Under the pieces are notes generated by a model. The model saw only the letters and a program-made list of their open reading frames with translations. It did not search any database and was not told the DNA's origin. DNA of 64,000 nt from Sporosarcina sp. E16_8 (GTDB taxonomy: Bacteria > Bacillota > Bacilli > Bacillales_A > Planococcaceae). Location of the stretch: NCBI RefSeq assembly GCF_017347095.1, contig NZ_JADPRZ010000008.1, positions 1-64,000 on the forward strand, written 5' to 3'. This document shows, piece by piece, positions 10,801 through 18,872 of the stretch. The stretch's first letter is position 1; every line of letters starts with the position of its first letter. A program made the translations under genes and the position numbers.

Positions 10801-11723
10801 CAACCCCTCCCGAATTGTTGCTGCCAATGTTAAAAGGGAAAAAGATTATTTTAGTAGGGGATCATCATCAGTTACCGCCACTTATGGGGCAAGATACACT
10901 AGAGGAATTGCTTGAGGAAAGCGACAATGTTGAAGAAAAGAATGAACTAGAAAAACTATTGAAGGAATCATTATTTGAACGTCTTTTTAGAACATTACCT
11001 AAGCAAAACAAAACGATGCTTGCCATCCAGTATCGCATGCATGAAAGTATCATGGAAACAATTACGCCTTTTTACAAAGAAGGAAATTATGGTCTTCAAT
11101 GTGGTTTAACGGACTCCGATTCTGTTCGTGATCACCTTATAGAATCCCGCTATGTCCAAAGGAATGATCATCTTCTGTGGTTTGACATGCCGAACGAACC
11201 GAAGTATTTCGAGGAGAAGGTTAAAGGGGGAACAAGTCGTTTTAATCAGGCTGAATTGACAATGATTAAAAACCTTTTGATGGATTTAGATAAGGGCACT
11301 GAAAATGCGAAGAATGCAGGAAGAATAAAGCAGGAAGACAAAAAAAGTGTTGGTGTAATAAGTTTCTATGGTGAACAGGTGAAAAGGGTAGACCGATTGA
11401 TCCAACAAGAGTTAATTCCGCAGCATCTACATTGCAGAACTGGATCAGTGGACAAGTTTCAAGGCATGGAAATGGACGTCATTATTTTAAGTTTCGTTCG
11501 GAATCACCAGGATAAGGGTGGAGACATCGGATTTGCTAGGGACTATAGACGTCTAAATGTTGCTTTGTCTCGTGCACGTGAGTTGCTCATAATTGTGGGG
11601 AGTTCGGGTATGTTCACGATGAGGACGAAACACCCAAGTTCAAGGGAAATGTATGGCCGTCTTTTAGAAAGCATCAAATCGGAAAATGGGTTTAGAAATC
11701 TCGAAGGAATTATTAAATCGTGA
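7863..11723 (+). CDS. large SF1 (UPF1-like) helicase with coiled-coil insertion
   Basis: Predicted DNA or RNA helicase/translocase of 1286 residues. Motif I GPPGTGKTT lies at about 333-341, motif Ia (RTLVASQANLAVDNA) about 20 residues later, motif II VVIIDEVSKA near 970, motif III LVGDHHQLPP near 1000, motif IV QYRMH near 1055, motif V SVDKFQGMEMDVIILS near 1195 and motif VI RLNVALSRAR near 1230: the AAA_11/AAA_12 set of UPF1/Dna2-like SF1B helicases. Between motifs Ia and II is an insertion of some 550 residues that is mostly Glu/Lys/Leu-rich coiled coil. The 330-residue N-terminus is unrecognised. ATG 7863 is chosen for its GGAAGGAAGG site. The next gene starts just after its stop. Role unknown; repair, RNA turnover or phage defence are all possible. 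Confidence 0.88.
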   Translation: MGQKSTINETMRCGLEITANARKELMKWSTDEHAFFSMQVAFDVHIEKRPNNRQGNMSFSLFFDNGSNEALSKRLNNRVAVMECVYQNDGFLATGFHIRGRREPVQTNRRLPARLKFLVGRSTGIAMPIDLYTSIRELPIAQERSEYVKKRIASWEGYLRIQESNADVADLTTAFSMASFNEDFSKLSIVCSGLKGNEWNTIKGFSAKMKGLQYDIGSVINADRSKKIIEIELSRNYKEMARRNEWHPKSYKEVVFSNFAELSQVKRLRKGFKDLQDGLAANANLEKVLFEERPVVRISKKQQELVFHNELNEFQQEAVTGAMTSNDLYVIQGPPGTGKTTVISEICHQNVKAGLRTLVASQANLAVDNALGRLLAHQDIRILRYGRTDSIEEEGKKFIEENVALNWKNETLEAVNNQLQSNSEKEAQLQDDLASCEVRLGKIQLDLLSLDEKVKQKEEAEAQHLVLSSEIMKLSKKAEIYKKEREELLGNEAALNKLADVLNEEISRLEQILLVANISPKTIDKMEKLEFQLEKMRHYISYYQTRQMIDDTENAIVIIGKELELKSNKIDTIHVFVKQLDSITKIDLLKNRLEFFGIVPTFNMNWKMTELNKVIDSIKSDTTSGEYSDWQELQNRLLAAIEMIERLLKEHGFLPNAVRRTVNQKYSSVTDIHGLIDRVGKFLIDPSTKSSLETRNYSARKYDNLDKIAIALEMLRERKNYVQTQGGNLEKQNQIRLDAEKMFADIKTEIIDHTHQFISEIEQERSAMQRNAENHQITLNDLQRTADKLQNVVETVDETVSLSEVKEQLVQKERVYADYLDKKEMLKEYTKGLDAKNCEVDVNAQALKNNNAALQVISEELELVNDERLEQESLLAPLMELLAQNPEEQRQQTQTSLMNLSEKMKKLKVDKERMPINHSLQEEWRTLLTEANEYDLDEIRKMYVQHANVIGTTCVASARRDFMEEYPTFDVVIIDEVSKATPPELLLPMLKGKKIILVGDHHQLPPLMGQDTLEELLEESDNVEEKNELEKLLKESLFERLFRTLPKQNKTMLAIQYRMHESIMETITPFYKEGNYGLQCGLTDSDSVRDHLIESRYVQRNDHLLWFDMPNEPKYFEEKVKGGTSRFNQAELTMIKNLLMDLDKGTENAKNAGRIKQEDKKSVGVISFYGEQVKRVDRLIQQELIPQHLHCRTGSVDKFQGMEMDVIILSFVRNHQDKGGDIGFARDYRRLNVALSRARELLIIVGSSGMFTMRTKHPSSREMYGRLLESIKSENGFRNLEGIIKS

Positions 11724-11743
11724 TTTGTAGGGGGCTACTGTTT

Positions 11744-12496
11744 TTGAATGACTTAAAGGAAAGGTTAACGAAAGAACTGCAACAGGATTTTGATGTAAAA
11801 ATAATGGGCTCTCAGTCATGGAGTTTGCCTGTAAATTCAATTGAGATTGTATACCAAACCGTTATGCGGACTAAAGTAGATATTCTGATGAAAATGATGT
11901 TGATTGCATTTGGAAAAGCCGATATTGCAACAGCTGAAGAGTTGAGTGATATTCTTCTCGTCGAACAGCTTTTTATCAATGATTTAATCGATAAAATGAC
12001 TCGCTCAGGTGTAATCGAAAAAAGAGAAGGATTTTACTCTTTGACAGATGTTGGGGTACGGCAGTTTAAAACAGGGATTTTTGTCCATGAACCAGAAAAT
12101 GGCTCTAGACAGGCACTTTATAGTCCGTGCCATCAAACTTTTCTGAATGGAGAAATCAACTCTATTCCATATGAAGAGAAGGGAATATATCGCTTTAAAA
12201 ACGAATTCGACGATTGGTCTGTAGCGACACTTGAAGATACCGTTCTACTAGATGCGCTTAAAATAATGGGGGTAGAATCAGGTGAAGGAAACGTTCAGAT
12301 TGTTGTGTCCGAAATTATATCTGCTTCTGATATAGAAGTAGATTTGGTTCCTTGTATTGAATTTCATATGTATAACGAGGCTGAAGATTTACTTTATGCA
12401 AGGGTGTGGAATACGCTGTCGGAACACTGGGATGAAAAACTTGAAGCGCAATTGAATGAAAAAGAACGGAAGAAGTGGCGGGAGATTTATTTGTAG
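11744..12496 (+). CDS. winged-helix protein coupled to the helicase
   Basis: Unrecognised 250-residue protein. Residues about 55-110 form a winged-helix-like DNA-binding region (AEELSDILLVEQLFINDLID, then a Gly-Val-Ile-Glu wing and SLTDVGVRQF), while the rest is acidic with a mixed alpha/beta look and ends in a basic helix. I start at TTG 11744, nine bases after GTAGGGGG; an in-frame GTG at 11720 would overlap the helicase stop but has no site. The position directly behind the helicase gene and before a terminator implies a two-gene operon, so it probably works with the helicase, for instance as a substrate or target reader. That link is inferred from position only. Confidence 0.7.
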   Translation: MNDLKERLTKELQQDFDVKIMGSQSWSLPVNSIEIVYQTVMRTKVDILMKMMLIAFGKADIATAEELSDILLVEQLFINDLIDKMTRSGVIEKREGFYSLTDVGVRQFKTGIFVHEPENGSRQALYSPCHQTFLNGEINSIPYEEKGIYRFKNEFDDWSVATLEDTVLLDALKIMGVESGEGNVQIVVSEIISASDIEVDLVPCIEFHMYNEAEDLLYARVWNTLSEHWDEKLEAQLNEKERKKWREIYL

Positions 12497-12525
12497 TGAA
12501 CAGCTACAGACAGCTATCTACATTG

Positions 12526-12567
12526 AAAACGGGAGAATCCTTTAGGAGGGAATCTGCCGTTTTTTTA
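12526..12567 (+). terminator. terminator of the helicase operon
   Basis: Imperfect hairpin (AAACGG-AGA-TCC pairing with GGA-TCT-CCGTTT, two mismatches) followed by seven T residues. Confidence 0.7.
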
Positions 12568-12740
12568 TTGTATAAACTTCGTGTTGTCTAAGTAAAAAAT
12601 AATTGACAGAATGGCAGAAACGCGTATTGATAGGTCTCATTTGTTGGTGGATAGAATCAAAAACTTGTGCTACAGTTAATTCGCAGACAAGTTCAATTAG
12701 TTTTAGTCCATAAAAAATAAGAAATGTAGGGATGGAACAT

Positions 12741-13625
12741 ATGAAAATACTAGCAGTGGATATTGGGGGAACATCTATTAAGATGTGCATGGCTGATGAA
12801 AAAGGGAATGCTTCTGGATTTATAGAATTCGATTCTGAAGCTGAAAAGGGTGGACCGCATTTGGTTGATAATATAATCTCGAAAATTATCGAGGCTTATA
12901 TTGGATTCGATGCCATTGGTATTAGTACAGCCAGTCAAGTAAATAGTGAAGACGGCTCTATCATTTATGCGAATGAAAACTTTCCGAATTATACGGGTAT
13001 GAAAATAAAAACTATTTTTGAAGCTAAGTTCGGTGTACCTGTAAGAGTCGAAAACGATGTGAATGCGGCCGCTTTAGGGGAAAAACATTTTGGGGCTGGC
13101 AAGAAATTTGACGATTTCTTATGCTTAACTTATGGAACAGGTATAGGTGGCGCAATTGTAATGGATTCTACTGTTTATAAAGGGCTTAATGGAGGTGCAG
13201 GCGAATTTGGGCACCTGATTTTGCATCCGGGGGGCAAGAAGTGTAATTGTGGCTGTGTAGGATGTTATGAGATGTATGGATCGACCACCGCCTTAGTTAA
13301 AAAAGCATTGGAAATCGATAACAAATATATCAATGGGCGAATGATTTTTGAAGGCCTGGAAAAAGGCGATCTAGCGCTTGAGAAGGTGCTTAATGACTGG
13401 GTACTAGAAGTCGCATATGGCCTCGTCTCATTAACGCATATCTTTAATCCTCCTGCGATTATTATAGGCGGTGGCGTGATGGAACAAGATAGATTAATAG
13501 CAATGGTGACTAGCAAAGCAAAAGAATTAATGTTGAAAAGTTTTTCAAATGTGGAGATATTGAAAGCCTCGCTTGGAAATAAAGCAGGATTATTAGGGGC
13601 CGCGTCATTGCATATACCTAGCTGA
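12741..13625 (+). CDS. ROK-family sugar kinase
   Basis: Cytoplasmic ATP-dependent sugar kinase of 294 residues. The N-terminal phosphate-binding motif is [11 protein letters not shown], the second is [11 protein letters not shown], and the zinc-binding ROK signature [17 protein letters not shown] lies at about 157-178. It has no HTH domain, so it is an enzyme and not a repressor. Length fits glucokinase or BglK-type beta-glucoside kinases; substrate is unknown. ATG 12741 is chosen over the in-frame ATG 12732 because AGGGATGG overlaps the latter. It has its own terminator, but its position at the head of the sugar island suggests it phosphorylates a sugar released there. Confidence 0.85.
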   Translation: MKILAVDIGGTSIKMCMADEKGNASGFIEFDSEAEKGGPHLVDNIISKIIEAYIGFDAIGISTASQVNSEDGSIIYANENFPNYTGMKIKTIFEAKFGVPVRVENDVNAAALGEKHFGAGKKFDDFLCLTYGTGIGGAIVMDSTVYKGLNGGAGEFGHLILHPGGKKCNCGCVGCYEMYGSTTALVKKALEIDNKYINGRMIFEGLEKGDLALEKVLNDWVLEVAYGLVSLTHIFNPPAIIIGGGVMEQDRLIAMVTSKAKELMLKSFSNVEILKASLGNKAGLLGAASLHIPS

Positions 13626-13700
13626 AACTAGAGAAAGTATACACTATACAGGATTGTGAAAGTCGAAACTTTGAGAGATAGCTCCTTGTGTTACTTCTAT

Positions 13701-13740
13701 AAATGAGAGTGATCACATTAAGTGGTTAACTCTCATTTTG
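13701..13740 (+). terminator. terminator of the ROK kinase gene
   Basis: AAATGAGAGT / ACTCTCATTTT stem, with an inner CAC/GTG pairing, ending in a T-rich tail. Confidence 0.75.
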
Positions 13741-13793
13741 GTATTTGTACAAGATGACAACATTCAATTTAGAAAATAAGGAGTGATATAAGT

Positions 13794-14489
13794 ATGAATA
13801 ACAAAGCAGGTTTTATGGGTGGCTTGTATGCTATTAGTGAATGGATTATGAAGTTTTCTTTAATTAATCTGTTTTGGATACTTTTTAATATACCTATTGT
13901 TTTTTTACTTTTAAATCTATTAATCATTGAATCAATAGAAGAGTTACCTCTATTATTGATTCCCTTAATACTACTAATGCCAATTTTATTCTTCCCCGCA
14001 ACGACTGCAATGTTTGGGATGGTAAGAGGTTGGATTAGTAAAGATGAAGATAGTAGCCATCTTTTCAAGTCTTATTTGCAGTACTATAAAGAAAATTATA
14101 AAAGAAGTGCATTAAGTGGACTTCTTTTAACAATAGCTTGGATGATTTGGGCGGCAGATGTCTATTACTTCATTAATAAAAATAGCATTATGATGTTTCT
14201 TTTCATGATTATGGGTATTATTTTATTTGTCTTTTCAATCAATCTTTTTTCGGTTACTGTTCATTATCATATGAAATTGGTTCCTGCATTAAAAAATACG
14301 TTTCTTCTAACGATAGGAAGTCCAGTATTATTTATTGCGGTTGCAATTAGTAGTGGTGTAGTCCTATATATCAGCTTAAACGTTTTCAGGGTCTTCCTCC
14401 CCTTTTTAACAGGCTCCCTTATTGCGTTTTTATCCTTTTCCGCTTTTTATAGAAATCATCTCAAACTAACTGATAAAAGCGAAAACTGA
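13794..14489 (+). CDS. DUF624 (YesL-like) membrane protein
   Basis: A 231-residue membrane protein with about five hydrophobic segments and the N-terminal block GGLYAISEWIMKFSLINLFW, followed by a conserved FFPATTAMFGMVRGW segment, as in YesL/DUF624 proteins. Such proteins are regularly found beside CUT1 sugar ABC importers of Firmicutes, but their function is not established. A GGAGTGAT site precedes the ATG. It lies before the first importer operon, and a second DUF624 gene sits in the matching place of the second operon (29658-30356), which supports a link with these importers. Confidence 0.85.
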   Translation: MNNKAGFMGGLYAISEWIMKFSLINLFWILFNIPIVFLLLNLLIIESIEELPLLLIPLILLMPILFFPATTAMFGMVRGWISKDEDSSHLFKSYLQYYKENYKRSALSGLLLTIAWMIWAADVYYFINKNSIMMFLFMIMGIILFVFSINLFSVTVHYHMKLVPALKNTFLLTIGSPVLFIAVAISSGVVLYISLNVFRVFLPFLTGSLIAFLSFSAFYRNHLKLTDKSEN

Positions 14490-14548
14490 AATCACCTAAA
14501 GTTTAATGAAAACTAATAAATCAATTATTTGTATTGCGCAATTTGAAA

Positions 14549-14593
14549 TTGAATGTTAGTCTAAAGATGCGTAATTAATGCAACCGGTTTCAT
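14549..14593 (+). promoter_or_regulatory. promoter and LacI-type operator of importer 1
   Basis: TTGAAT (14549-14554), a 17-base spacer and TAATTA (14572-14577) make a sigma-A-like promoter. ATGCAACCGGTTTCAT (14578-14593) abuts the -10 box, where a bound repressor would block initiation. The same GCAACCGGTT core recurs at 18818-18832, so the LacI regulator at 17769-18788 is the likely ligand. The sequence also fits the CcpA cre consensus. Confidence 0.65.
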
Positions 14594-14644
14594 AAGCAGT
14601 CTGGGGGAGATAAATCTATAGGTGATAGATACTAGCGTGAAAAT

Positions 14645-14659
14645 ATGCAATCGCTTTCA
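14645..14659 (+). promoter_or_regulatory. cre-like site upstream of the binding-protein gene
   Basis: ATGCAATCGCTTTCA matches the Bacillus cre consensus WTGNAANCGNWNNCW at every fixed position. Lying inside the leader, it would allow CcpA to repress importer 1 when a preferred sugar is present. Confidence 0.6.
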
Positions 14660-14688
14660 TTGAGGAAAACAAAAAAGGAGAGATTATA

Positions 14689-15990
14689 TTGACGAATAAG
14701 AAGCATTTTATGGGTTTAGTTTCTGTACTGTTAATTTCTATTATTGCATTAGTGGGATGCTCAGCTTCGGAAGGTGAAGGAAAAGACACTTCATCTGCGG
14801 ATCAGGTTACAGTAGATATTTTTCAATTTAAAGTAGAGATTAAAGAACAATTTGAAAGCCTTGTAAAAGTATATGAAAAAGAAAATCCTAATGTGAAAAT
14901 TAATGTTAAAACTGTCGGCGGAGGAAGTGATTATGGTGGATTGTTGAAAACTTCATTCTCTTCCGGTGAAGCCCCAGACATTTTTAATGTCGGCGGACCA
15001 TCCGCTGTTGAAGAATATAGAGAGTACTTAGCGGATGTCTCTGATACCGAGGCAGCCAAAACAGCTAATGAAGGAACACTTAACACCGTAACAGACGGTG
15101 ATAAAGTGCTAGGATTACCGATAAATCAAGAAGGTTATGGATTGATTTATAATAAGAGGATTTTTAAAGAGGCAGGTATCAATCCCAATGATATTGTAAC
15201 TTTCAAGGATTTAGAGAATGCAGTTGAAACGATAGATAGCCAAAAGAAAAAACTTGGTATAGATGCTGTGTTTGCATTAGCAGCAAAAGAAAAATGGGTG
15301 ATTGGTAATCATTTAGCAAACATTTTCTTTGCCCCAGAATTTAATAATGATATTCTAGAAGCTTTTGATGCAAAGACAATCGCATTTGAAAAAAGCGATG
15401 AATTGAAAAGACACCTTGACTTGGAAAATAAATATTCAGTTCAGCCTGTCCTTAGCTTAGACTACTCTCAACAAGTGGAAGAACTATTCTCGTTAGAACG
15501 CGTAGCGATAATTCAACAGGGCAACTGGATTTATAATTCAGTTTATGATATGGATCCAGAACTAGCGGAAAATGGGATCGGTATTCTACCAGTTCCTCTT
15601 GAAGGATATGAAGGAAAGGTTCCAACAGGTGTCCCATCCTATTGGGCTGTAAATAGTAAGAGTGATCCAAAAGTAGTGCAAGCAAGTAAAGACTTCTTGA
15701 ATTGGATGTACACATCAGAAATAGGTAAAAATGCTGTACTGGAAGACTTTAAATTCATCCCAGCATATAAAAACTATGATGCAACAAAAATAGCAGATCC
15801 ACTTTCGCAACAAATTTATGACTATGCTTCTAAAGGGAACACGATTGAAGGATGGGTATTTTTAGCGTCTCCAACTTCTTGGAGTCAAGAAGTACTTGGC
15901 GTTAATATGCAAAAGTATTTAAGCGGTTCAATGGAATGGGATGACGTTATTTCTCAATCAAGAGCTAAATGGGAAGAAGAACGAAAATAA
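14689..15990 (+). CDS. sugar-binding lipoprotein of ABC importer 1
   Basis: Family 1 extracellular solute-binding protein, 433 residues, anchored outside the membrane by lipid on C24 of the lipobox ALVGC. The mature part has the usual type I pattern: FESLVKVYEKENPNVKINV near the N-terminus, the APDIFNVGGPSAVEEY block, and YGLIYNKRIFKEAGI. The start is TTG 14689 with AAGGAGAGA upstream. Two permease genes follow, with no ATPase gene, so the importer is of the CUT1 type sharing an ATPase. A hairpin right after the stop codon may raise its mRNA level over that of the permeases. The sugar is unknown. Confidence 0.9.
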   Translation: MTNKKHFMGLVSVLLISIIALVGCSASEGEGKDTSSADQVTVDIFQFKVEIKEQFESLVKVYEKENPNVKINVKTVGGGSDYGGLLKTSFSSGEAPDIFNVGGPSAVEEYREYLADVSDTEAAKTANEGTLNTVTDGDKVLGLPINQEGYGLIYNKRIFKEAGINPNDIVTFKDLENAVETIDSQKKKLGIDAVFALAAKEKWVIGNHLANIFFAPEFNNDILEAFDAKTIAFEKSDELKRHLDLENKYSVQPVLSLDYSQQVEELFSLERVAIIQQGNWIYNSVYDMDPELAENGIGILPVPLEGYEGKVPTGVPSYWAVNSKSDPKVVQASKDFLNWMYTSEIGKNAVLEDFKFIPAYKNYDATKIADPLSQQIYDYASKGNTIEGWVFLASPTSWSQEVLGVNMQKYLSGSMEWDDVISQSRAKWEEERK

Positions 15991-16009
15991 CAGGATTCAC
16001 AAGCAAATT

Positions 16010-16046
16010 ACAGCTAAAAAAAACCTAAGCCGTTTTTATTAGCTGT
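16010..16046 (+). other. intercistronic hairpin after binding-protein gene 1
   Basis: ACAGCTAAAAAAAAC pairs with GTTTTTATTAGCTGT with one mismatch. No T run follows directly, so it looks like an mRNA-stabilising or partial-termination hairpin between the binding-protein and permease genes. Confidence 0.55.
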
Positions 16047-16069
16047 ACTACATATTGGGGGTGCTAGTA

Positions 16070-16930
16070 GTGCGTAACCGTGATCTTTCATTTTGGCTAT
16101 TTATCATGCCAGCGATAGTAAGTTTATGTATTGTAATTATTGTTCCATTTATTTATGGTTTAATTTACTCCTTTACAAATTGGAATGGTATAGTGGCGAC
16201 TGAATTTATTGGGTTTAATAACTATATTACATTATTTAAAGATGCTGAATTTAGAGCATCCATTTGGTTTACTACTAAATTTGCTGTTACATCAGTCATA
16301 CTTCTAAACTTCCTGGGGTTAGGGCTAGCTTTGCTTGTGACTCGAAAAATGAAATCAAGTAACTTTATGAGAACGGTTTTCTTTATGCCAAACTTGATTG
16401 GTGGACTAATATTAGGGTTCATTTGGCAGTTTGTTTTTATCAGTGTTTTTGGAAGTATAGGGAAATCATTAGGGATTGAGGCATTAACGGGTTGGTTGTC
16501 TACGACAGCAACTGGTTTTTGGGGGCTAGTGATTTTGACATCTTGGCAAATGGCAGGCTATATTATGATAATCTATATTGCTTATTTAGAAAATATTCCG
16601 AAGGATTTACTTGAAGCGGCAGAAATTGATGGGGCATCTAGTTTTCAACGCTTTCGTAACATAACTTTCCCACTCGTAGCACCGGCATTCACCATTAGTA
16701 TGTTTTTAACGTTGTCTGGCTCTTTTAAAATCTATGACCAAAATTTATCATTGACGAATGGAGGACCTTATAACTCTACACAAATGGTTGCGATGAATAT
16801 TGTGAAAACAGCTTTTACTGAAAATAAAATGGCCTATGCTCAATCGCAAGCCGTTATTTTTTTCCTGATAATAGCATTTGTTGCAGTCACGCAAGTTTAC
16901 TACAATAAAAAACGGGAGGTGGATCTATAA
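16070..16930 (+). CDS. ABC importer 1 permease, MalF/UgpA-like
   Basis: Membrane subunit of the first sugar importer, 286 residues with six predicted helices. It opens with the LSFWLFIMPAIVSLCIVIIV helix and the SFTNWNG segment usual in CUT1 permeases. The cytoplasmic EAA loop EAAEIDGASSFQRFRNITFP lies near residues 182-201 and would dock the ATPase. GTG 16070 is chosen because TTGGGGGTG lies just upstream; an in-frame TTG at 16055 lies within that site. It overlaps the next permease gene by one base. Confidence 0.9.
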   Translation: MRNRDLSFWLFIMPAIVSLCIVIIVPFIYGLIYSFTNWNGIVATEFIGFNNYITLFKDAEFRASIWFTTKFAVTSVILLNFLGLGLALLVTRKMKSSNFMRTVFFMPNLIGGLILGFIWQFVFISVFGSIGKSLGIEALTGWLSTTATGFWGLVILTSWQMAGYIMIIYIAYLENIPKDLLEAAEIDGASSFQRFRNITFPLVAPAFTISMFLTLSGSFKIYDQNLSLTNGGPYNSTQMVAMNIVKTAFTENKMAYAQSQAVIFFLIIAFVAVTQVYYNKKREVDL

Positions 16931-17748
16931 TGAAGAAGAGTAAGCGTAAACTGTATATAATAGAGCTTCTTGGACTCTTTCTTGCTTTATTATGGCTATC
17001 ACCGTTCTATTTAATGATTGTTAATGCATTTAAAACAAAAAGAGAAATTTTTTCGGATGTACTTGGTCTACCTAAGGAACTCATGACAGATAACTTTGTT
17101 AAAGCGTTTAGTGATTTAGACTTTTTTAAATCCCTTTTCAACTCCGTTTTAATTACCGTTTTAGGTGTCGGGGTGATTATTATCTTTTCATCTATGGCGG
17201 GCTATGCACTTGCTCGAAACAAAAGTAAAATTAGTGGCATAATCTTGTTGGTATTCGTTGCTGCTATGTTAATTCCGTTCCAATCCGTTATGATTCCACT
17301 TGTATCTCTTTTCGGAAAAGCAGATATGCTGAATCGCCCAGGCCTAATATTAATGTATTTAGGATTCGGTTCTAGTCTATCAATTTTTTTATACCATGGG
17401 GCGATGACTGGAATATCTAATTCTATGGATGAGGCGGCAATTATAGATGGAGCGAATAAATTCCAAGTGTTTTGGAAAATAATTTTCCCATTACTAAAGC
17501 CTATTACTGTTACAGTAGGAATTTTAAATGTCATTTGGATTTGGAATGATTTCTTATTACCATCACTCATATTATCAGATTCAAATGCGACTATTCCTTT
17601 GAAAATGTATCTGTTCTTTGGTCAGTATACAAAACAATGGCATTTAGCATTAGCGGGGTTAACAATTGCAGTTATTCCGGTAATTATTGGTTACTTCTTT
17701 GCACAAAAGCAAATTATTGAAGGAGTATCGGAAGGTGCCGTTAAATAA
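16930..17748 (+). CDS. ABC importer 1 permease, MalG/UgpE-like
   Basis: Second membrane subunit, 272 residues with six helices; the EAA loop is EAAIIDGANKFQVFWKIIFP. The C-terminus (EGVSEGAVK) is the usual MalG-type ending. The start codon overlaps the preceding stop by one base, which indicates translational coupling and equal amounts of the two permeases. The lacI-like regulator follows 20 bases later, so importer and regulator probably share a transcript. Confidence 0.9.
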   Translation: MKKSKRKLYIIELLGLFLALLWLSPFYLMIVNAFKTKREIFSDVLGLPKELMTDNFVKAFSDLDFFKSLFNSVLITVLGVGVIIIFSSMAGYALARNKSKISGIILLVFVAAMLIPFQSVMIPLVSLFGKADMLNRPGLILMYLGFGSSLSIFLYHGAMTGISNSMDEAAIIDGANKFQVFWKIIFPLLKPITVTVGILNVIWIWNDFLLPSLILSDSNATIPLKMYLFFGQYTKQWHLALAGLTIAVIPVIIGYFFAQKQIIEGVSEGAVK

Positions 17749-17768
17749 GCGTAAAAAGGATGATGGTT

Positions 17769-18788
17769 ATGTCTGTAACAATTAAAGATGTTGCGGCTCA
17801 AGCAAATGTAGCCCCATCTACCGTTTCACGTGTAATTTCAGATAGCCCCCTCATTAGTGATAAAACGAAGAGAAAAGTCCAAAAAGTTATGGATGAAATG
17901 GGTTATCATTTAAACTATAATGCGCAAATGCTTGCTACACAATCAACAAAGACAATCGGTATTATTATGAAAAACTCTACGCCAGAATCCATGCATAACT
18001 CTTTTTTTCCGGAAGTCATTCGGGGAATCAGTGCCTTGTGCAGTAAGCATGATTTCAGTATCAGTCTAACTACAGGGGAATCTGAGGAAGAAATCTTTAC
18101 TGATACGGTAAAAATGGTGCGTGGAAAAAGAGTAGATGGCATGATTGTCTTATACTCAAAAAAAGATGATAAAGTGGTTCCTTATCTAATTGAATCTGGC
18201 ATTCCTTTTGTCGTCATCGGCAAACCTCTAATTGAATCCGGTAAGATCATGTTTGTAGATAATGACAACGTTCAAGCAGCGAAAGAAGCGACAGAGTTCT
18301 TACTAAACCTTGGCCATGAAAAAATTGCATTTATTGGAGAAGATGAGCAGTTTGAAGTAAGTGAAGCTAGATTAAATGGTTTCATTCAAGCAGTAAACGG
18401 AAAGAACTTAGATATTCGAGAGGAGTTCATCAAGAATATACAATTCGGTCTTAACCATGGCAAACAAATCGTCACTGAATTATTGGACTTAGCTGAACCA
18501 CCTACAGCACTAGTTGTATCAGATGACTTAAATGCGTTAATTGTGTTAACTGCTTTAAGTGAGAAAAACATCAAAGTACCAGATGATATGAGTATGATTG
18601 TTTTTAATAATTCAGTAATATCAGAAGTAGCCAATCCACCCTTAACGACAGTGGATACGCAAATATATCAATTAGGGTATGAATCAGCGAACTGCCTAAT
18701 CGAACTGGTGAAAGATCCGCAAATGTTTAGAAAAAGTGTTATCATACCAACTGTTATTGTGGAAAGAAATTCGTGTTTACCCTTGTAA
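17769..18788 (+). CDS. LacI-family repressor 1
   Basis: DNA-binding regulator of 339 residues. The N-terminal HTH is TIKDVAAQANVAPSTVSRVI, followed by a hinge helix with the canonical leucine (NAQMLATQ) that wedges into a central CpG, then a periplasmic-binding-protein-like effector domain. ATG 17769 is preferred to ATG 17760 or 17763 because AAAAAGGATG lies at the proper distance. Its probable operators are the two GCAACCGGTT palindromes at 14578 and 18818, on either side of its own operon, giving control of importer 1, of itself and of the ThuA operon. The inducer is likely the imported sugar or its derivative. Confidence 0.9.
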   Translation: MSVTIKDVAAQANVAPSTVSRVISDSPLISDKTKRKVQKVMDEMGYHLNYNAQMLATQSTKTIGIIMKNSTPESMHNSFFPEVIRGISALCSKHDFSISLTTGESEEEIFTDTVKMVRGKRVDGMIVLYSKKDDKVVPYLIESGIPFVVIGKPLIESGKIMFVDNDNVQAAKEATEFLLNLGHEKIAFIGEDEQFEVSEARLNGFIQAVNGKNLDIREEFIKNIQFGLNHGKQIVTELLDLAEPPTALVVSDDLNALIVLTALSEKNIKVPDDMSMIVFNNSVISEVANPPLTTVDTQIYQLGYESANCLIELVKDPQMFRKSVIIPTVIVERNSCLPL

Positions 18789-18817
18789 GTAGGGAGAATG
18801 CAAAATTTCAAGCATAA

Positions 18818-18832
18818 ATGCAACCGGTTGCT
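18818..18832 (+). promoter_or_regulatory. operator for LacI repressor 1
   Basis: ATGCAACCGGTTGCT contains the perfect 12-base palindrome GCAACCGGTTGC. It lies in the 84-base gap before the ThuA operon and matches the importer-1 operator at 14578-14593. It also fits the cre consensus, so CcpA binding is not excluded. Confidence 0.65.
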
Positions 18833-18872
18833 TGAATTCATGCAACAGATCATTTAGAAGGAGGAACTATTC

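Noticed and set aside
16010-16046. Terminator ending the first importer operon
   Set aside because: No T run follows, and the permease genes behind it have no separate promoter that I can see; it fits an intercistronic hairpin better.
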